Source: Natrarchaeobaculum aegyptiacum (GTDB lineage Archaea; Halobacteriota; Halobacteria; Halobacteriales; Natrialbaceae). Taken from it: DNA of 64,000 bases. The notes under the pieces were generated by a model. It searched no databases, had not been told where the DNA came from, and worked only from the letters and a program-made list of their open reading frames with translations. The stretch spans positions 2,728,001 to 2,792,000 of the forward strand of contig NZ_CP019893.1 in the NCBI RefSeq assembly GCF_002156705.1, written 5' to 3'. How positions within the stretch are numbered: position 1 is the stretch's first letter; every line of letters starts with the position of its first letter. The position numbers and the translations under genes were made by a program. Positions 33,298-41,598 of this stretch are shown here, in pieces.

Positions 33298-34686
33298 TCA
33301 CTCGAGGTCGTCGATCAGGTCGTCGGCGACGCCGGTGTAGGTCGCGGGGGTGAGCGCGTGGAGTTCCTCGCGAACGCCCTCGTCGACGTCGAGGTCATCG
33401 AACAGGTCGCGGAAGTCCTCGAGGGTGACCTCGCGGCCGCGGGTAAGCGCTTTGACCTGTTCGTAAGCGTCTTCCTGACCCTCACGGCGAAGGATCGTCT
33501 GGACGGCTTCGCCGAGGATCGCCGGGGTGTCGTCCAGATCGTCGCGCATGACCTGCTCGTTCGGTACGACCTTCGAGAGGCCGGCAGCGGTCTTGTTGTA
33601 GCCGATCAGGCAGTGAGCGAAGGCCCCGCCGATGTTACGCTTGACGGTCGAATCGGAGAGGTCCCGCTGGAGGCGAGAGGTGGTGACGTAGTCGGCGAGG
33701 AACGTCAGGTCCGAGTTCGCCTTCGAGAGGTTCCCCTCGCTGTTCTCGAAGTCGATCGGGTTGACCTTGTGTGGCATCGTCGACGAGCCGGTCTCGCCGG
33801 CGACGGCCTCTTGCCCGAGGTAGCGGTCGGAGACGTAGAGCCACATGTCCAGATCGAGGTCGAGCAGGACGTCGTTGGCCCCGCGGAGGGCGTCGAACAG
33901 CGTCGCGAGATCGTCACACGGGTTGACCTGTGTCGTCAGCGGCTCGAATCCCAGCGCGAGGTCGTCCTCAATGAACGACCGGGCAAACGCCTGCCAGTCG
34001 ACGTCCGGGTAGGCCGCGTGGTGGGCCGCGTACGTGCCCGAGGCCCCGCCGAGTTTCCCCCGGAGCCCGTCGGTCGCCCGTCGAATGCGGCCGATCGCCG
34101 TTCCCAGCCGGCCGGCGTAGACGGCCATCTCCTTGCCGAACGTGGTCGGCGTCGCTGGCTGACCGTGGGTACGCGCGAGCATCGAAAGGTCGCGGTACTC
34201 CCGTGCCATCCCGCCGAGCGTGTCGGCGAGCCCGTGCAGTTCCGGCAGGAGCACGTCCTCGACGGCGTCCCGAACGAGCAGGCGGTGGGCGAGGTTGTTC
34301 ACGTCCTCGCTCGTCAGTCCGAAGTGGATCCACGCCGAGGCGTCGCTGTTCGCCGGCAGATTGTGCCGAATGTAGTACTCGACGGCTTTCACGTCGTGGT
34401 TGGTCGCCTCGAACCCGGCGTGGCCTTCCGTCTCGAGTTTCTTGATCAGGCGGGCGTCTTCCTCGGCAAAGCTCCGGTAGAGCCCCCGAAGCTGGTCGCG
34501 TTCGTCCACGTCGATCTCGAGTGGCGTCACCTCGAGGTCGGCGAGCGCGAGGAGGTACTCGACTTCGACGCGGACGCGGGCGCGCATGAGCGCGGCCTCG
34601 CTCGCGTACGGAGATAGCGGGGCCGTCCGGCCACTGTATCGACCGTCGAGCGGTGACACGGCGTACAGCGCGTTGGTATCGGTCAT
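33298..34686 (-). CDS. purB: Adenylosuccinate lyase
   Basis: 462 residues. PurB releases fumarate from SAICAR and from adenylosuccinate in purine synthesis. The fumarase/aspartase signature GSSTMPHKVNPIDFEN is intact, as are HFGLTSEDVNN and the catalytic TRTHGQ-type loop, here LARTHGQPATPTTFGKEM. It begins MTDTNALYAVSPLDGRYSGR, the conserved N-terminus, at ATG 34686; the open frame extending further upstream crosses the divergent promoter and was not used. It is divergent from the PurN-PurH fusion gene, so two purine genes share a 177-base control region. Confidence 0.95.
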   Translation of the reverse strand: MTDTNALYAVSPLDGRYSGRTAPLSPYASEAALMRARVRVEVEYLLALADLEVTPLEIDVDERDQLRGLYRSFAEEDARLIKKLETEGHAGFEATNHDVKAVEYYIRHNLPANSDASAWIHFGLTSEDVNNLAHRLLVRDAVEDVLLPELHGLADTLGGMAREYRDLSMLARTHGQPATPTTFGKEMAVYAGRLGTAIGRIRRATDGLRGKLGGASGTYAAHHAAYPDVDWQAFARSFIEDDLALGFEPLTTQVNPCDDLATLFDALRGANDVLLDLDLDMWLYVSDRYLGQEAVAGETGSSTMPHKVNPIDFENSEGNLSKANSDLTFLADYVTTSRLQRDLSDSTVKRNIGGAFAHCLIGYNKTAAGLSKVVPNEQVMRDDLDDTPAILGEAVQTILRREGQEDAYEQVKALTRGREVTLEDFRDLFDDLDVDEGVREELHALTPATYTGVADDLIDDLE

Positions 34687-34863
34687 CGTGCGGCGGTTTC
34701 GGATACAGCGCCAAAGGAATGTCGAAACCCGCCGGTGTCGAACCCACGAGCGTGCATATTGGGGGCGGTGGGGCCGAATATACTCTCTGGACGATGCACG
34801 ATCGTGGATAACTTCGCCGAAGAGACCGCAACCACTTTGCCCTTCGCGGATGGGCCTACGCGT

Positions 34864-36501
34864 ATGACCACGATCGCCGGGATGGCCGGCAACCGCGGGC
34901 GTAACCTGTTGAACGTCGCCGACCGTGCACCTGGTGGTGCCGAAATCGGCGTCATCCTCACGAATAGCCCCAACGCGCCGGTGCTCGAGGCAGCGGCCGA
35001 CCGGGGGATTCCGACCGAGGTCGTCCCACTCGAAGACAGGACGAGCCGCCGCGAACACGAGGAGGCTGTGCTCGAGGCGCTTGCCGACTACGAGTTCGAC
35101 CTCGTCTGCCTCGACGGCTACATGCGCATCCTCTCTGACACCTTCCTCGAGAGCGCGCCGACGACGCTCAACGTTCATCCCTCGTTGCTCCCCGCGTTCC
35201 CCGGCATGGACGCCTGGGGCGACGCCCTCGAGGCAGGCGTCTCCGTCACCGGCTGTACGGTCCACGTTGTCACCGACGCGACCGACGACGAGGGCCACGT
35301 ACTCGAAGAGGAAGTCGACATGGGGCCGATCGTCACCCAGGAACCGATCCCGATCTACGAGAGCGACGACCGTGAGACGCTAAAAGAGCGCGTCCTCTAC
35401 GAGGGTGAGTTCCGCGCGTACCCGCGCGCCGTCAAGTGGTTTGCCGAGGGTTCCGTGGACGTCGACCTCGAGGCGGGCGAGGTGTCGGTCGAGAACGACG
35501 TCGCGAGCACGGACGCGGACGACCACGTCGGACTGCCAGCGCGGCGGCTGGTTTCGGACGACCGCCTCGACACACTCCGCTACGGGGAGAACCCGCATCA
35601 GGACGCCGCGGTGTACGCCGACTACACCTGCGACGAGGCCAGCGTGGTCCACGCGGACCAGCTCAACGAGGGTGCGAAGGCGCTGTCGTACAACAACTAC
35701 AACGACGCCGACGGCGCGCTCAACCTGATCAAGGAGTTCGACGAGCCCGCCGCCGCGGTGATCAAGCACACCAACCCCGCAGGCTGTGCGACCGCCGACT
35801 CGCTCGCCGAAGCCTACGAGAAGGCCCTCTCGACGGATCCGATGAGCGCCTTCGGCGGCATCGTCTCGCTCAACCGCGAGTGCGACGCCGAGACAGCCGA
35901 GTTGATCACCGACTCGTTCAAGGAAGTCGTCGTCGCGCCCGGGTATACGGAGGAGGCGCTCGAGGTGCTCTTCGAGAAGGACAATCTCCGCGTGCTCGAT
36001 GTTGGACCACTCGGTGAATCCACGGAGCGCTTCACCGAGAAACCCATCGTCGGCGGGCGTCTCGTCCAGGAACGAGACGACCAGTCGATCTCCATCGACG
36101 ACCTCGAGGTCGTCACCGAACGCGAGCCGACCGACGAGCAACTCGAGTCGATGGTTTTCGCCTGGCAGACGCTCAAACACGTCAAGTCCAACGGTATCCT
36201 CTTTGCGAACGGGACCGAGACGGTCGGCATCGGGATGGGGCAGGTCTCCCGCGTCGACGCGGTTCGGCTCGCGGCGATGAAGGCCGACGAGCACGCCGAG
36301 AGGAAAGACGCCGAGGGTGCCGTGATGGCCTCCGACGCGTTCTTCCCGTTCCCAGATGGGATCGAAGAGGCCGCAAAAGCAGGCATCGAGGCGGTCGTCC
36401 AGCCCGGCGGGTCGGTCAACGACGACGACGTGATCGCGGCCGCAGACGAGCACGGGATGGCGATGGCGTTTACGGGACAGCGGAGTTTCAGGCACGACTG
36501 A
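34864..36501 (+). CDS. purH: Fused PurN-like GAR formyltransferase and AICAR formyltransferase (PurH without IMP cyclohydrolase domain)
   Basis: 545 residues. Residues 1-195 are a formyltransferase of the PurN type: LNVHPSLLPAFPGMDAWGDA, then CTVHVVTDATDDEGHV and MGPIVTQEPIPI. Residues about 228-545 are the AICAR transformylase half of PurH: RYGENPHQDAAVY, NNYNDADGALN, KHTNPAGCATADS, SDAFFPFPDGIEEAAKAG and a C-terminal TGQRSFRHD. The MGS-like IMP cyclohydrolase domain that precedes this half in bacteria is missing; archaea use PurO for that step. Haloarchaea are known to have this fusion. ATG 34864 gives the family start MTTIAGMAGNRGRN. Confidence 0.92.
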   Translation: MTTIAGMAGNRGRNLLNVADRAPGGAEIGVILTNSPNAPVLEAAADRGIPTEVVPLEDRTSRREHEEAVLEALADYEFDLVCLDGYMRILSDTFLESAPTTLNVHPSLLPAFPGMDAWGDALEAGVSVTGCTVHVVTDATDDEGHVLEEEVDMGPIVTQEPIPIYESDDRETLKERVLYEGEFRAYPRAVKWFAEGSVDVDLEAGEVSVENDVASTDADDHVGLPARRLVSDDRLDTLRYGENPHQDAAVYADYTCDEASVVHADQLNEGAKALSYNNYNDADGALNLIKEFDEPAAAVIKHTNPAGCATADSLAEAYEKALSTDPMSAFGGIVSLNRECDAETAELITDSFKEVVVAPGYTEEALEVLFEKDNLRVLDVGPLGESTERFTEKPIVGGRLVQERDDQSISIDDLEVVTEREPTDEQLESMVFAWQTLKHVKSNGILFANGTETVGIGMGQVSRVDAVRLAAMKADEHAERKDAEGAVMASDAFFPFPDGIEEAAKAGIEAVVQPGGSVNDDDVIAAADEHGMAMAFTGQRSFRHD

Positions 36502-36516
36502 ATCGCCGTTCTCCGA

Positions 36517-36957
36517 TCAGTGACCGGCCTCGGTCGGTCGCGCGAGCCCGACCTGTCGGCAGGTCCAGCTGGTGATTCTCGCGGCGACGACAGCTGCAAC
36601 GACTGCCAGCACGTACCCGACGAGGCCGAAGATCAGGACGTAGAACGCCTGAACCAGTTTGAACCCGGCCGGGGAACCCGTCTCGACGACGAACCACAGC
36701 AGGTCTGCGAGCGCGACGACCAGTGGGGTCATCGCGATCACGGCCGCTCTCGCGGCGACTCGAGAGCGGTGCACTGGTGCGGTCCGGTACAGGAGCCCGA
36801 CGACGATCCCGGCGACGAACGGGCCACCGAGGCTGATCGAGTCGTCGGGAGAGAGAACACCGTGGAGAGTCAGCGGGAGGGCCACGATGCCCGCGACGAG
36901 GGCGTACCGCCAACCGGGGTCGTCGAGGTACATCCGGAACGTCTTCGCGAATCCCAT
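36517..36957 (-). CDS. Haloarchaeal four-helix membrane protein (DUF5518-like)
   Basis: 146 residues with four membrane segments: YALVAGIVALPLTLHGVL, GGPFVAGIVVGLLY, AAVIAMTPLVVALADLLWFVV and LVQAFYVLIFGLVGYVLAVVAAVVAA. The GGPFVAGIVVGLLY helix with its glycine run is typical of DUF5518, a haloarchaeal membrane family of unknown function; this family call is from memory. It converges with the PurN-PurH gene, their stops 15 bases apart. No partner gene is close. Confidence 0.66.
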   Translation of the reverse strand: MGFAKTFRMYLDDPGWRYALVAGIVALPLTLHGVLSPDDSISLGGPFVAGIVVGLLYRTAPVHRSRVAARAAVIAMTPLVVALADLLWFVVETGSPAGFKLVQAFYVLIFGLVGYVLAVVAAVVAARITSWTCRQVGLARPTEAGH

Positions 36958-37089
36958 AGTCGTCCTACAGGTGGTCCAATAATAAGGTCATCGAATCTAC
37001 AGGTCGGCCCTGGTCCGCCAACTGGCACGACTCAAAGACGCCTTTCACCTTGGGAAGGTGACTTTTAGTTTCCATCCGAATTCTCCGGT

Positions 37090-37842
37090 ATGGATCGACG
37101 ACAGTTCCTCGCTGGCACGGCCGTCGTGGCCGCCGTCACCGCCGGCTGTACGACTCGAGCACAGAACGACGAACCGGACGCGATGGGCACCGTTCGCGGT
37201 GCAGCACCGGAAGACCCGGCCGAGCGGGAGATCGAGGTCAGCGCTCGCGGCGAGGTGGAAACGGAACCCGATCGGGCCACGCTCTCGGTCAGCGTCGAGG
37301 CCACGGGTGACAGCGCGGACGCGGTCGAATCCGACCTCGCCGAGCAGGCTGCAGCCCTCCGGGACGCCTTCGACGACCTCGAGATCCCCGACGACGACGT
37401 CGAGTCCGGGCGGTACGACGTCCGCCCGGAGCGAAACGGTACCGGTTACCGTGGTCGCCACCAGTTTCGGCTCACGCTTCGGGACCCCGACCGGGTTGGC
37501 GACGTGATCGACACCATCACCGCGGCCGGCGCCGACGACGTCGGCCGGATCAACTTCGGTCTCACCGACCAAACGCGCGCGGCACTCCGTGATAGCGCCC
37601 TCGAGGAAGCGCTCGAGAACGCAGACGCCGAGGCTCGTTCGATCGCGGCCGATCGAAACGTGACGATCACGGGGACGAAGGCCGTCTCGACCAGGAACGT
37701 CGACGTCGTTCCCGTTCGGGCCGAATACGACGCCGCAACGGCGGAGGTCGCAGATGACGCCGACGCGTCGCCGCGGACGGAGATCGACTCCGGCCCGGTC
37801 ACCGTCACCGCGTCCGTCGACGTCGTCTACGGATTCGAGTGA
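37090..37842 (+). CDS. Secreted SIMPL-domain lipoprotein
   Basis: 250 residues. The start MDRRQFLAGTAVVAAVTAGC has a twin-arginine motif and a lipobox ending in TAGC, so it is a Tat-exported lipoprotein. The mature part is a SIMPL (DUF541) domain: EIEVSARGEVETEPDRATLSVSV, a central helical part with DLAEQAAALRDAFDDLEIPD, DDVGRINFGLTDQTRAALRD and a C-terminal VTVTASVDVVYGFE. The family forms oligomeric periplasmic or surface proteins of unclear function. TATA-like CTTTTAG is about 25 bases upstream. Confidence 0.87.
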   Translation: MDRRQFLAGTAVVAAVTAGCTTRAQNDEPDAMGTVRGAAPEDPAEREIEVSARGEVETEPDRATLSVSVEATGDSADAVESDLAEQAAALRDAFDDLEIPDDDVESGRYDVRPERNGTGYRGRHQFRLTLRDPDRVGDVIDTITAAGADDVGRINFGLTDQTRAALRDSALEEALENADAEARSIAADRNVTITGTKAVSTRNVDVVPVRAEYDAATAEVADDADASPRTEIDSGPVTVTASVDVVYGFE

Positions 37843-37992
37843 CTCGCTCGAGTACCAGCCTACTCCCGGGCCTGCACGGTGGTGTCGCTCTCCCTGTCGT
37901 GGGTCCCTCGCGTTCGCCGACGACGGCGTCGACCGCGCAGTAACGCTCGCCGTGAGTTCTCTCGGACAGTAGAGGAAGTTTCTGCAGCAACC

Positions 37993-38258
37993 TTACACCG
38001 TCGGACGAAGGAGGAGATACTCGCCGTTCTCAACAGTAATGTGAATGTCGTCGTAAACGAATTTGACCGTCCCCTCCTGTTGTGACGCACACAGCTCATC
38101 CAGCAACTCCGGGTCTATCGTCCAGTACAACGGGGTCAACTCGCACGGGTCACACCCTTCAGTGAACTGACAGCCTGGATCGCCGCCCTGTTCACGGGTT
38201 CGTCCGCCTGGATTTCGTATTCGACCGTGAGATGATCGTCTCGAGCCGTTGGGTCCAT
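37993..38258 (-). pseudogene. Frameshifted HalOD1-domain gene
   Basis: From ATG 38258 a frame reads LTVEYEIQADEPVNRAAIQA and stops at 38136; another frame continues with CELTPLYWTIDPELLDELC, then GTVKFVYDDIHITVENGEYL and stops at 37995. Joined, they give a HalOD1 output domain of about 88 residues, a module found in haloarchaeal signalling proteins and as stand-alone small proteins. A single missing base near 38146 would restore the frame. It is either a pseudogene or a base-call error; the neighbouring decayed sequence favours the former. Confidence 0.7.
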
Positions 38259-38828
38259 TACCGTGTTCAGTAGCTGCGGTCAGGTAAACCCCGAGTTTGA
38301 AAGAGCAGTGACTCGTTGGATGATCAGCTGTCGGTACCGTGGCACCTTCCGATACGCAGGCGACGGCTCCCCCTGGGGAGCGCGGTCGTTCTGCGACGGA
38401 TTCGTCGTGCGAGTGGGCGTGTGCTGACCGACAGTGGCCACTCTCGCTCGAGTCACTCCATCGACAGTGGGAGGCTCTGCCGTCGATGACCAGAACGACC
38501 TGATCGCACGAATCGTTTCCTCGATAGGCAAACGGGCGAGACAGTCACGCCGATGGCACGTGTATGACGATCGTCACCGAAGGCCGGTAAACACGCGTAT
38601 GGCGTGGACTCTACGGTGACGACTGGTCGGCGTCGGAGGGATGGCACTTGCGCGGACCACCCCGAACTTCGACTCCAAAAATCGCCGGGCGACGGTGTCC
38701 TCCAACCGGAATCACACCTACATCCACATTGCTGGCCCGAACCCGCGAACGAGAACTACTGGAGAGAGGTGCTGAAACGTGTGTAAACGCCACTACAAGG
38801 TTCGAATACGAATCGGCTTGGAGAGAAG
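38259..38828. other. 570 bases without recognisable genes next to tRNA-Tyr
   Basis: No open frame here has family content. It holds a GC-rich hairpin (GCTCCCC at 38366-38372 with GGGGAGC at 38375-38381). It lies between a frameshifted gene and the 3' end of a tRNA, a common setting for the remains of integrated elements. I searched by eye for a repeat of the tRNA 3' end (a candidate attachment site) and found none inside the window. Confidence 0.4.
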
Positions 38829-38902
38829 TCCGCCCTCCCCGATTTGAACGGGGGACAAGTCGATCTACAGTCGACTGCTCTACCAGTCTGAGCTAAGGGC
38901 GG
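38829..38902 (-). tRNA. tRNA-Tyr (anticodon GUA)
   Basis: Read on the minus strand, the acceptor stem pairs CCGCCCT with AGGGCGG; the D arm contains AGCTCAGACTGGTAGAGC, the anticodon stem-loop GTCGACTGTAGATCGAC has anticodon GTA, and the T arm is CCCCCGTTCAAATCGGGGA. The discriminator base is A and CCA is not encoded. There is no intron. The expected archaeal C1-G72 pair for tRNA-Tyr is present. Confidence 0.96.
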
Positions 38903-39020
38903 TCATTGAATTGTAGCCGCCGTAGGTGACATAAGGGTTGTTATTCTCGACGGCAACCGACTGTCGTGAATGGAAGAATGATTGATATAGGATGCCCGTT
39001 AACACAGTAGTATCGAGGCC

Positions 39021-39674
39021 ATGAGTAAGGTCACGTTCCGGGCCGACGACGAACTCGTCGACGCCCTCGAGGAACTCGACGTCTCCAAGAGCGAAGCGCT
39101 CAGGGAGGCACTTCGATCGTACCTCGAGCGATCGCCCGAGGCGGAGAATCCAGCGCCGTCGCCCTCGACTGACGGGGACGCCGACGCGTCGTCGACCTCG
39201 TCGCTCGACGACCTCGTGCGAGAACGCGTCGACGAGCTGGTCGCAGCCCGCCTCGACGACCACGCCTTCGAGGCGACTCCGGGTGCGTACGCGTCAGACG
39301 GACGTGACGTCAACGTGACCATCTCACTCGAGGGAAGTGCCCTCGAGGTGACCGATGGCCCACGCGGGCGCGAATCAGAGCGTGGTCAGGCCGGCCGGGT
39401 CAACGTGAGACAGCCACGCTCGCAAGAGGATGCTGTCAGACGAGGCAGAGCCGAACCAGACGCAGACGTCGGTGCCCGCGGCTCTGACACCCAGTGTGGT
39501 CAGTGTGGAGAGATGGTCGACGGTGACCACGTCTACTGCCCGAACTGCGGTGAGAAACGAACTCGGCGGTTGTTCTGTGACTGTGGCGACGAGCTTCGGT
39601 CGGACTGGTCGTTCTGTCCCGGCTGCGGTCGTCGGACACCGGCGGCGGACGTCCTCGAGCGCGAGCGTCCGTGA
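39021..39674 (+). CDS. cdrL: CdrL-like ribbon-helix-helix and zinc-ribbon regulator
   Basis: 217 residues. Residues 1-45 are a ribbon-helix-helix DNA-binding domain (MSKVTFRADDELVDALEELD, then SKSEALREALRSYLE); a long acidic linker follows; the C-terminus has a double zinc ribbon with CGQCG, CPNCG, FCDCG and CPGCG. In haloarchaea the long RHH protein CdrL is encoded beside cdrS and ftsZ2 and controls that operon. Gene order here is the same. It ends 205 bases before cdrS. The half-sites upstream of cdrS (39692-39860) are plausible binding sites for this protein. Confidence 0.85.
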   Translation: MSKVTFRADDELVDALEELDVSKSEALREALRSYLERSPEAENPAPSPSTDGDADASSTSSLDDLVRERVDELVAARLDDHAFEATPGAYASDGRDVNVTISLEGSALEVTDGPRGRESERGQAGRVNVRQPRSQEDAVRRGRAEPDADVGARGSDTQCGQCGEMVDGDHVYCPNCGEKRTRRLFCDCGDELRSDWSFCPGCGRRTPAADVLERERP

Positions 39675-39686
39675 CAGCGATTTGAA

Positions 39687-39700
39687 GTGTCGTAAGACAC
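39687..39700. promoter_or_regulatory. GTAAGAC half-site 1, in an inverted repeat
   Basis: GTGTCGTAAGACAC, with 5-base arms GTGTC/GACAC, includes GTAAGAC at 39692-39698. It is exactly 65 bases before the next direct copy at 39757. It is just downstream of cdrL and upstream of the cdrS TATA box. Confidence 0.5.
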
Positions 39701-39722
39701 TGACCGTCCTGACCGACGATAG

Positions 39723-39730
39723 TTTTATTA
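39723..39730 (+). promoter_or_regulatory. Probable TATA box of the cdrS-ftsZ2 operon
   Basis: TTTTATTA. Transcription would start near 39755, inside the 18-base palindrome, leaving a leader of about 125 bases before cdrS, long for haloarchaea. A second possible box, GTTTACTT near 39812, would give a shorter leader. Confidence 0.45.
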
Positions 39731-39756
39731 CCCATGACAGTATTGCCCTTACTTGC

Positions 39757-39774
39757 GTAAGACGATCGTCTTAC
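39757..39774. promoter_or_regulatory. 18-base perfect palindrome GTAAGACGATCGTCTTAC
   Basis: It is two fused half-sites (GTAAGAC at 39757, GTCTTAC at 39768) and lies over the expected transcription start of the cdrS-ftsZ2 operon. An extra CTTAC at 39748-39752 forms a second inverted pair with it. Ribbon-helix-helix dimers typically bind such symmetric sites. Confidence 0.6.
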
Positions 39775-39821
39775 AGATCCGGAGAATCCCGGAAAACGGC
39801 CGCGACAGGCCGTTTACTTCT

Positions 39822-39860
39822 GTAAGACATGCTGCGTCTGACAGGGGCGCGCCGTCTTAC
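39822..39860. promoter_or_regulatory. Third pair of GTAAGAC/GTCTTAC half-sites
   Basis: GTAAGAC at 39822-39828 is again exactly 65 bases from the previous direct copy; GTCTTAC at 39854-39860 faces it 25 bases further on. The pair ends 19 bases before the cdrS ATG. Confidence 0.5.
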
Positions 39861-39879
39861 CCAACGGGGAATACAAACC

Positions 39880-40062
39880 ATGGAGCGTGTGACACTTCGC
39901 ATTCCGAAGCAGCAGATCGAGGAGGTCGAACAGCTCGTCGACTCGGGCGAATTTCCGAACCGAAGCGAGGCGATTCGGTCGGCCGTCCGTGAGATGATCA
40001 ACGAACAGTACGACGGACAGACCGAACAGTCCGGCGCCAAGCGCAACTGGGCGAGGGTCTAA
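39880..40062 (+). CDS. cdrS: CdrS ribbon-helix-helix cell-division regulator
   Basis: 60 residues: [20 protein letters not shown], then [20 protein letters not shown]. This is a minimal ribbon-helix-helix protein and matches CdrS, which in Halobacterium salinarum and Haloferax controls ftsZ2 and other division genes. Its stop is two bases before the ftsZ2 ATG, so the pair is one operon. An in-frame ATG at 39829 would add 17 residues lying inside the half-site array and is not favoured. It is short but certain. Confidence 0.92.
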   Translation: MERVTLRIPKQQIEEVEQLVDSGEFPNRSEAIRSAVREMINEQYDGQTEQSGAKRNWARV

Positions 40063-40064
40063 CG

Positions 40065-41246
40065 ATGCAGGATATCGTTCAGGACGCCCTCGAAAACGCC
40101 GAACAGGAAGCCCGGGAGATGGACGTCGACATGGACGGTGACGAGTTCGGCGATCCGCGGATCGTCATCGTCGGTGCCGGCGGTGCCGGGAACAACACGA
40201 TCAATCGACTGTACAACATCGGCGTCGACGGCGCCGACACCGTGGCGATCAACACGGACAAACAGCACCTCAAGATGATCGAGGCCGACACGAAGATTCT
40301 CGTCGGCAAGTCGCTCACCAACGGGCTCGGTGCCGGTGGCGACCCCTCGATGGGTGAGCGTGCAACCGAGATGGCCCAGAGCACGATCAAGGAGGTCCTC
40401 GGCGACGCAGACCTCGTGTTCGTCACCGCGGGCATGGGTGGTGGGACCGGCACGGGTTCCGCCCCCGTCGTCTCGAAGATCGCCAAAGAACAGGGTGCGA
40501 TCGTCGTCGGCATGGTCTCGACGCCGTTCAACGTCGAGCGCGCACGGACAGTGAAAGCCGAGGAAGGACTCGAGAAGCTGCGCGAGCAGGCTGACTCGAT
40601 CATCGTCCTCGATAACAACCGACTGCTCGATTACGTCCCGAACCTCCCGATCGGCAAGGCGTTCTCGGTGATGGACCAGATCATCGCCGAGACCGTCAAG
40701 GGCATCTCGGAGACGATCACCCAGCCCTCGCTGATCAACCTGGACTACGCGGACATGTCCACGATCATGAACCAGGGTGGCGTCGCCGTGATGCTCGTCG
40801 GGGAGACCCAGGACAAGAACAAGACCGACGAGGTCGTCAAGGACGCGATGAACCACCCGCTGTTGGACGTCGACTACCGCGGTGCCTCGGGTGGACTCGT
40901 CCACATCACCGGCGGTCCCGACCTCACACTCAAAGAGGCCGAAGGTATCGCCGATAACATCACCGAGCGCCTCGAGGCCTCGGCGAACGTCATCTGGGGT
41001 GCCCGGATTCAGGAGAACTACAAGGGCAAGGTTCGGGTCATGGCGATCATGACCGGCGTCCAGAGCGCCCAGGTCCTCGGTCCGACGACCCAGAAACAGG
41101 CTGACCGCTCTCGCGCCAGCATCGAAGGGGTCGATAATGCCGACTTCGACGCGAGCAACAACGTCAAGGGGCCGAGTTTCGGCGCCCAGAGCGACGGCGG
41201 CCGGAACGAACTCGAGAAAGAAAACGGCGTGGACGTCATCCGCTAG
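40065..41246 (+). CDS. ftsZ2: Cell-division protein FtsZ2
   Basis: 393 residues, tubulin/FtsZ GTPase. The nucleotide site shows GAGGAGNN (38-45) and the tubulin signature [12 protein letters not shown] (about 123-134); the T7 catalytic loop NLDYADM lies near 225-231. Haloarchaea have two FtsZ proteins: FtsZ1 builds and stabilises the ring, FtsZ2 drives constriction. The N-terminal extension with [21 protein letters not shown] and the cdrS neighbour identify this as FtsZ2. The C-terminal tail is acidic and short. Confidence 0.95.
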   Translation: MQDIVQDALENAEQEAREMDVDMDGDEFGDPRIVIVGAGGAGNNTINRLYNIGVDGADTVAINTDKQHLKMIEADTKILVGKSLTNGLGAGGDPSMGERATEMAQSTIKEVLGDADLVFVTAGMGGGTGTGSAPVVSKIAKEQGAIVVGMVSTPFNVERARTVKAEEGLEKLREQADSIIVLDNNRLLDYVPNLPIGKAFSVMDQIIAETVKGISETITQPSLINLDYADMSTIMNQGGVAVMLVGETQDKNKTDEVVKDAMNHPLLDVDYRGASGGLVHITGGPDLTLKEAEGIADNITERLEASANVIWGARIQENYKGKVRVMAIMTGVQSAQVLGPTTQKQADRSRASIEGVDNADFDASNNVKGPSFGAQSDGGRNELEKENGVDVIR

Positions 41247-41598
41247 GCCCTCGCTGACCCGCAGTTTCTGCCCTCCACTCTCGCTTCGTTTTCTCGTTCG
41301 CTTTCGACACTTGCAACCGGTCAGACGTGTCTCTCGAGTGGTTTTGTTCGCCTCCCGTATGACACGAGATCACCGTGCGTCTTCGTTCTCGATGGTTCCG
41401 TCGGACGTCGTTGGCCGATCCCGGTGGTGTCGGGCGTTCGACCACACGGTAGGAGTCTCGGTAATACCGGCTCGTTCGCCACGACCCGGTCGTAATACGT
41501 CAGGCTGTCGCCACACGGCCGATCTGACCGTCCTCGATTCGTGCGGTTATGCTGTCGGCGGACGTCTCCGGCGAGTCACCGATCGACGATAACGTTCC
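41247..41598. other. 352-base gap between ftsZ2 and ncsA (convergent)
   Basis: Pyrimidine-rich stretches follow ftsZ2 (TTTTCTCGTT near 41290) and could end its transcript. I see no conserved small ORF, tRNA or repeat. The short open frames here overlap the ends of the flanking genes and have no family content. Confidence 0.4.

Noticed and set aside
38434-38619. 61-codon frame in the decayed region
   Set aside because: No family content and atypical residue use; more likely random openness in GC-rich DNA.
39829-39879. Longer N-terminus for CdrS
   Set aside because: The added 17 residues are encoded by the half-site array; the conserved protein starts MERVTLRIP.
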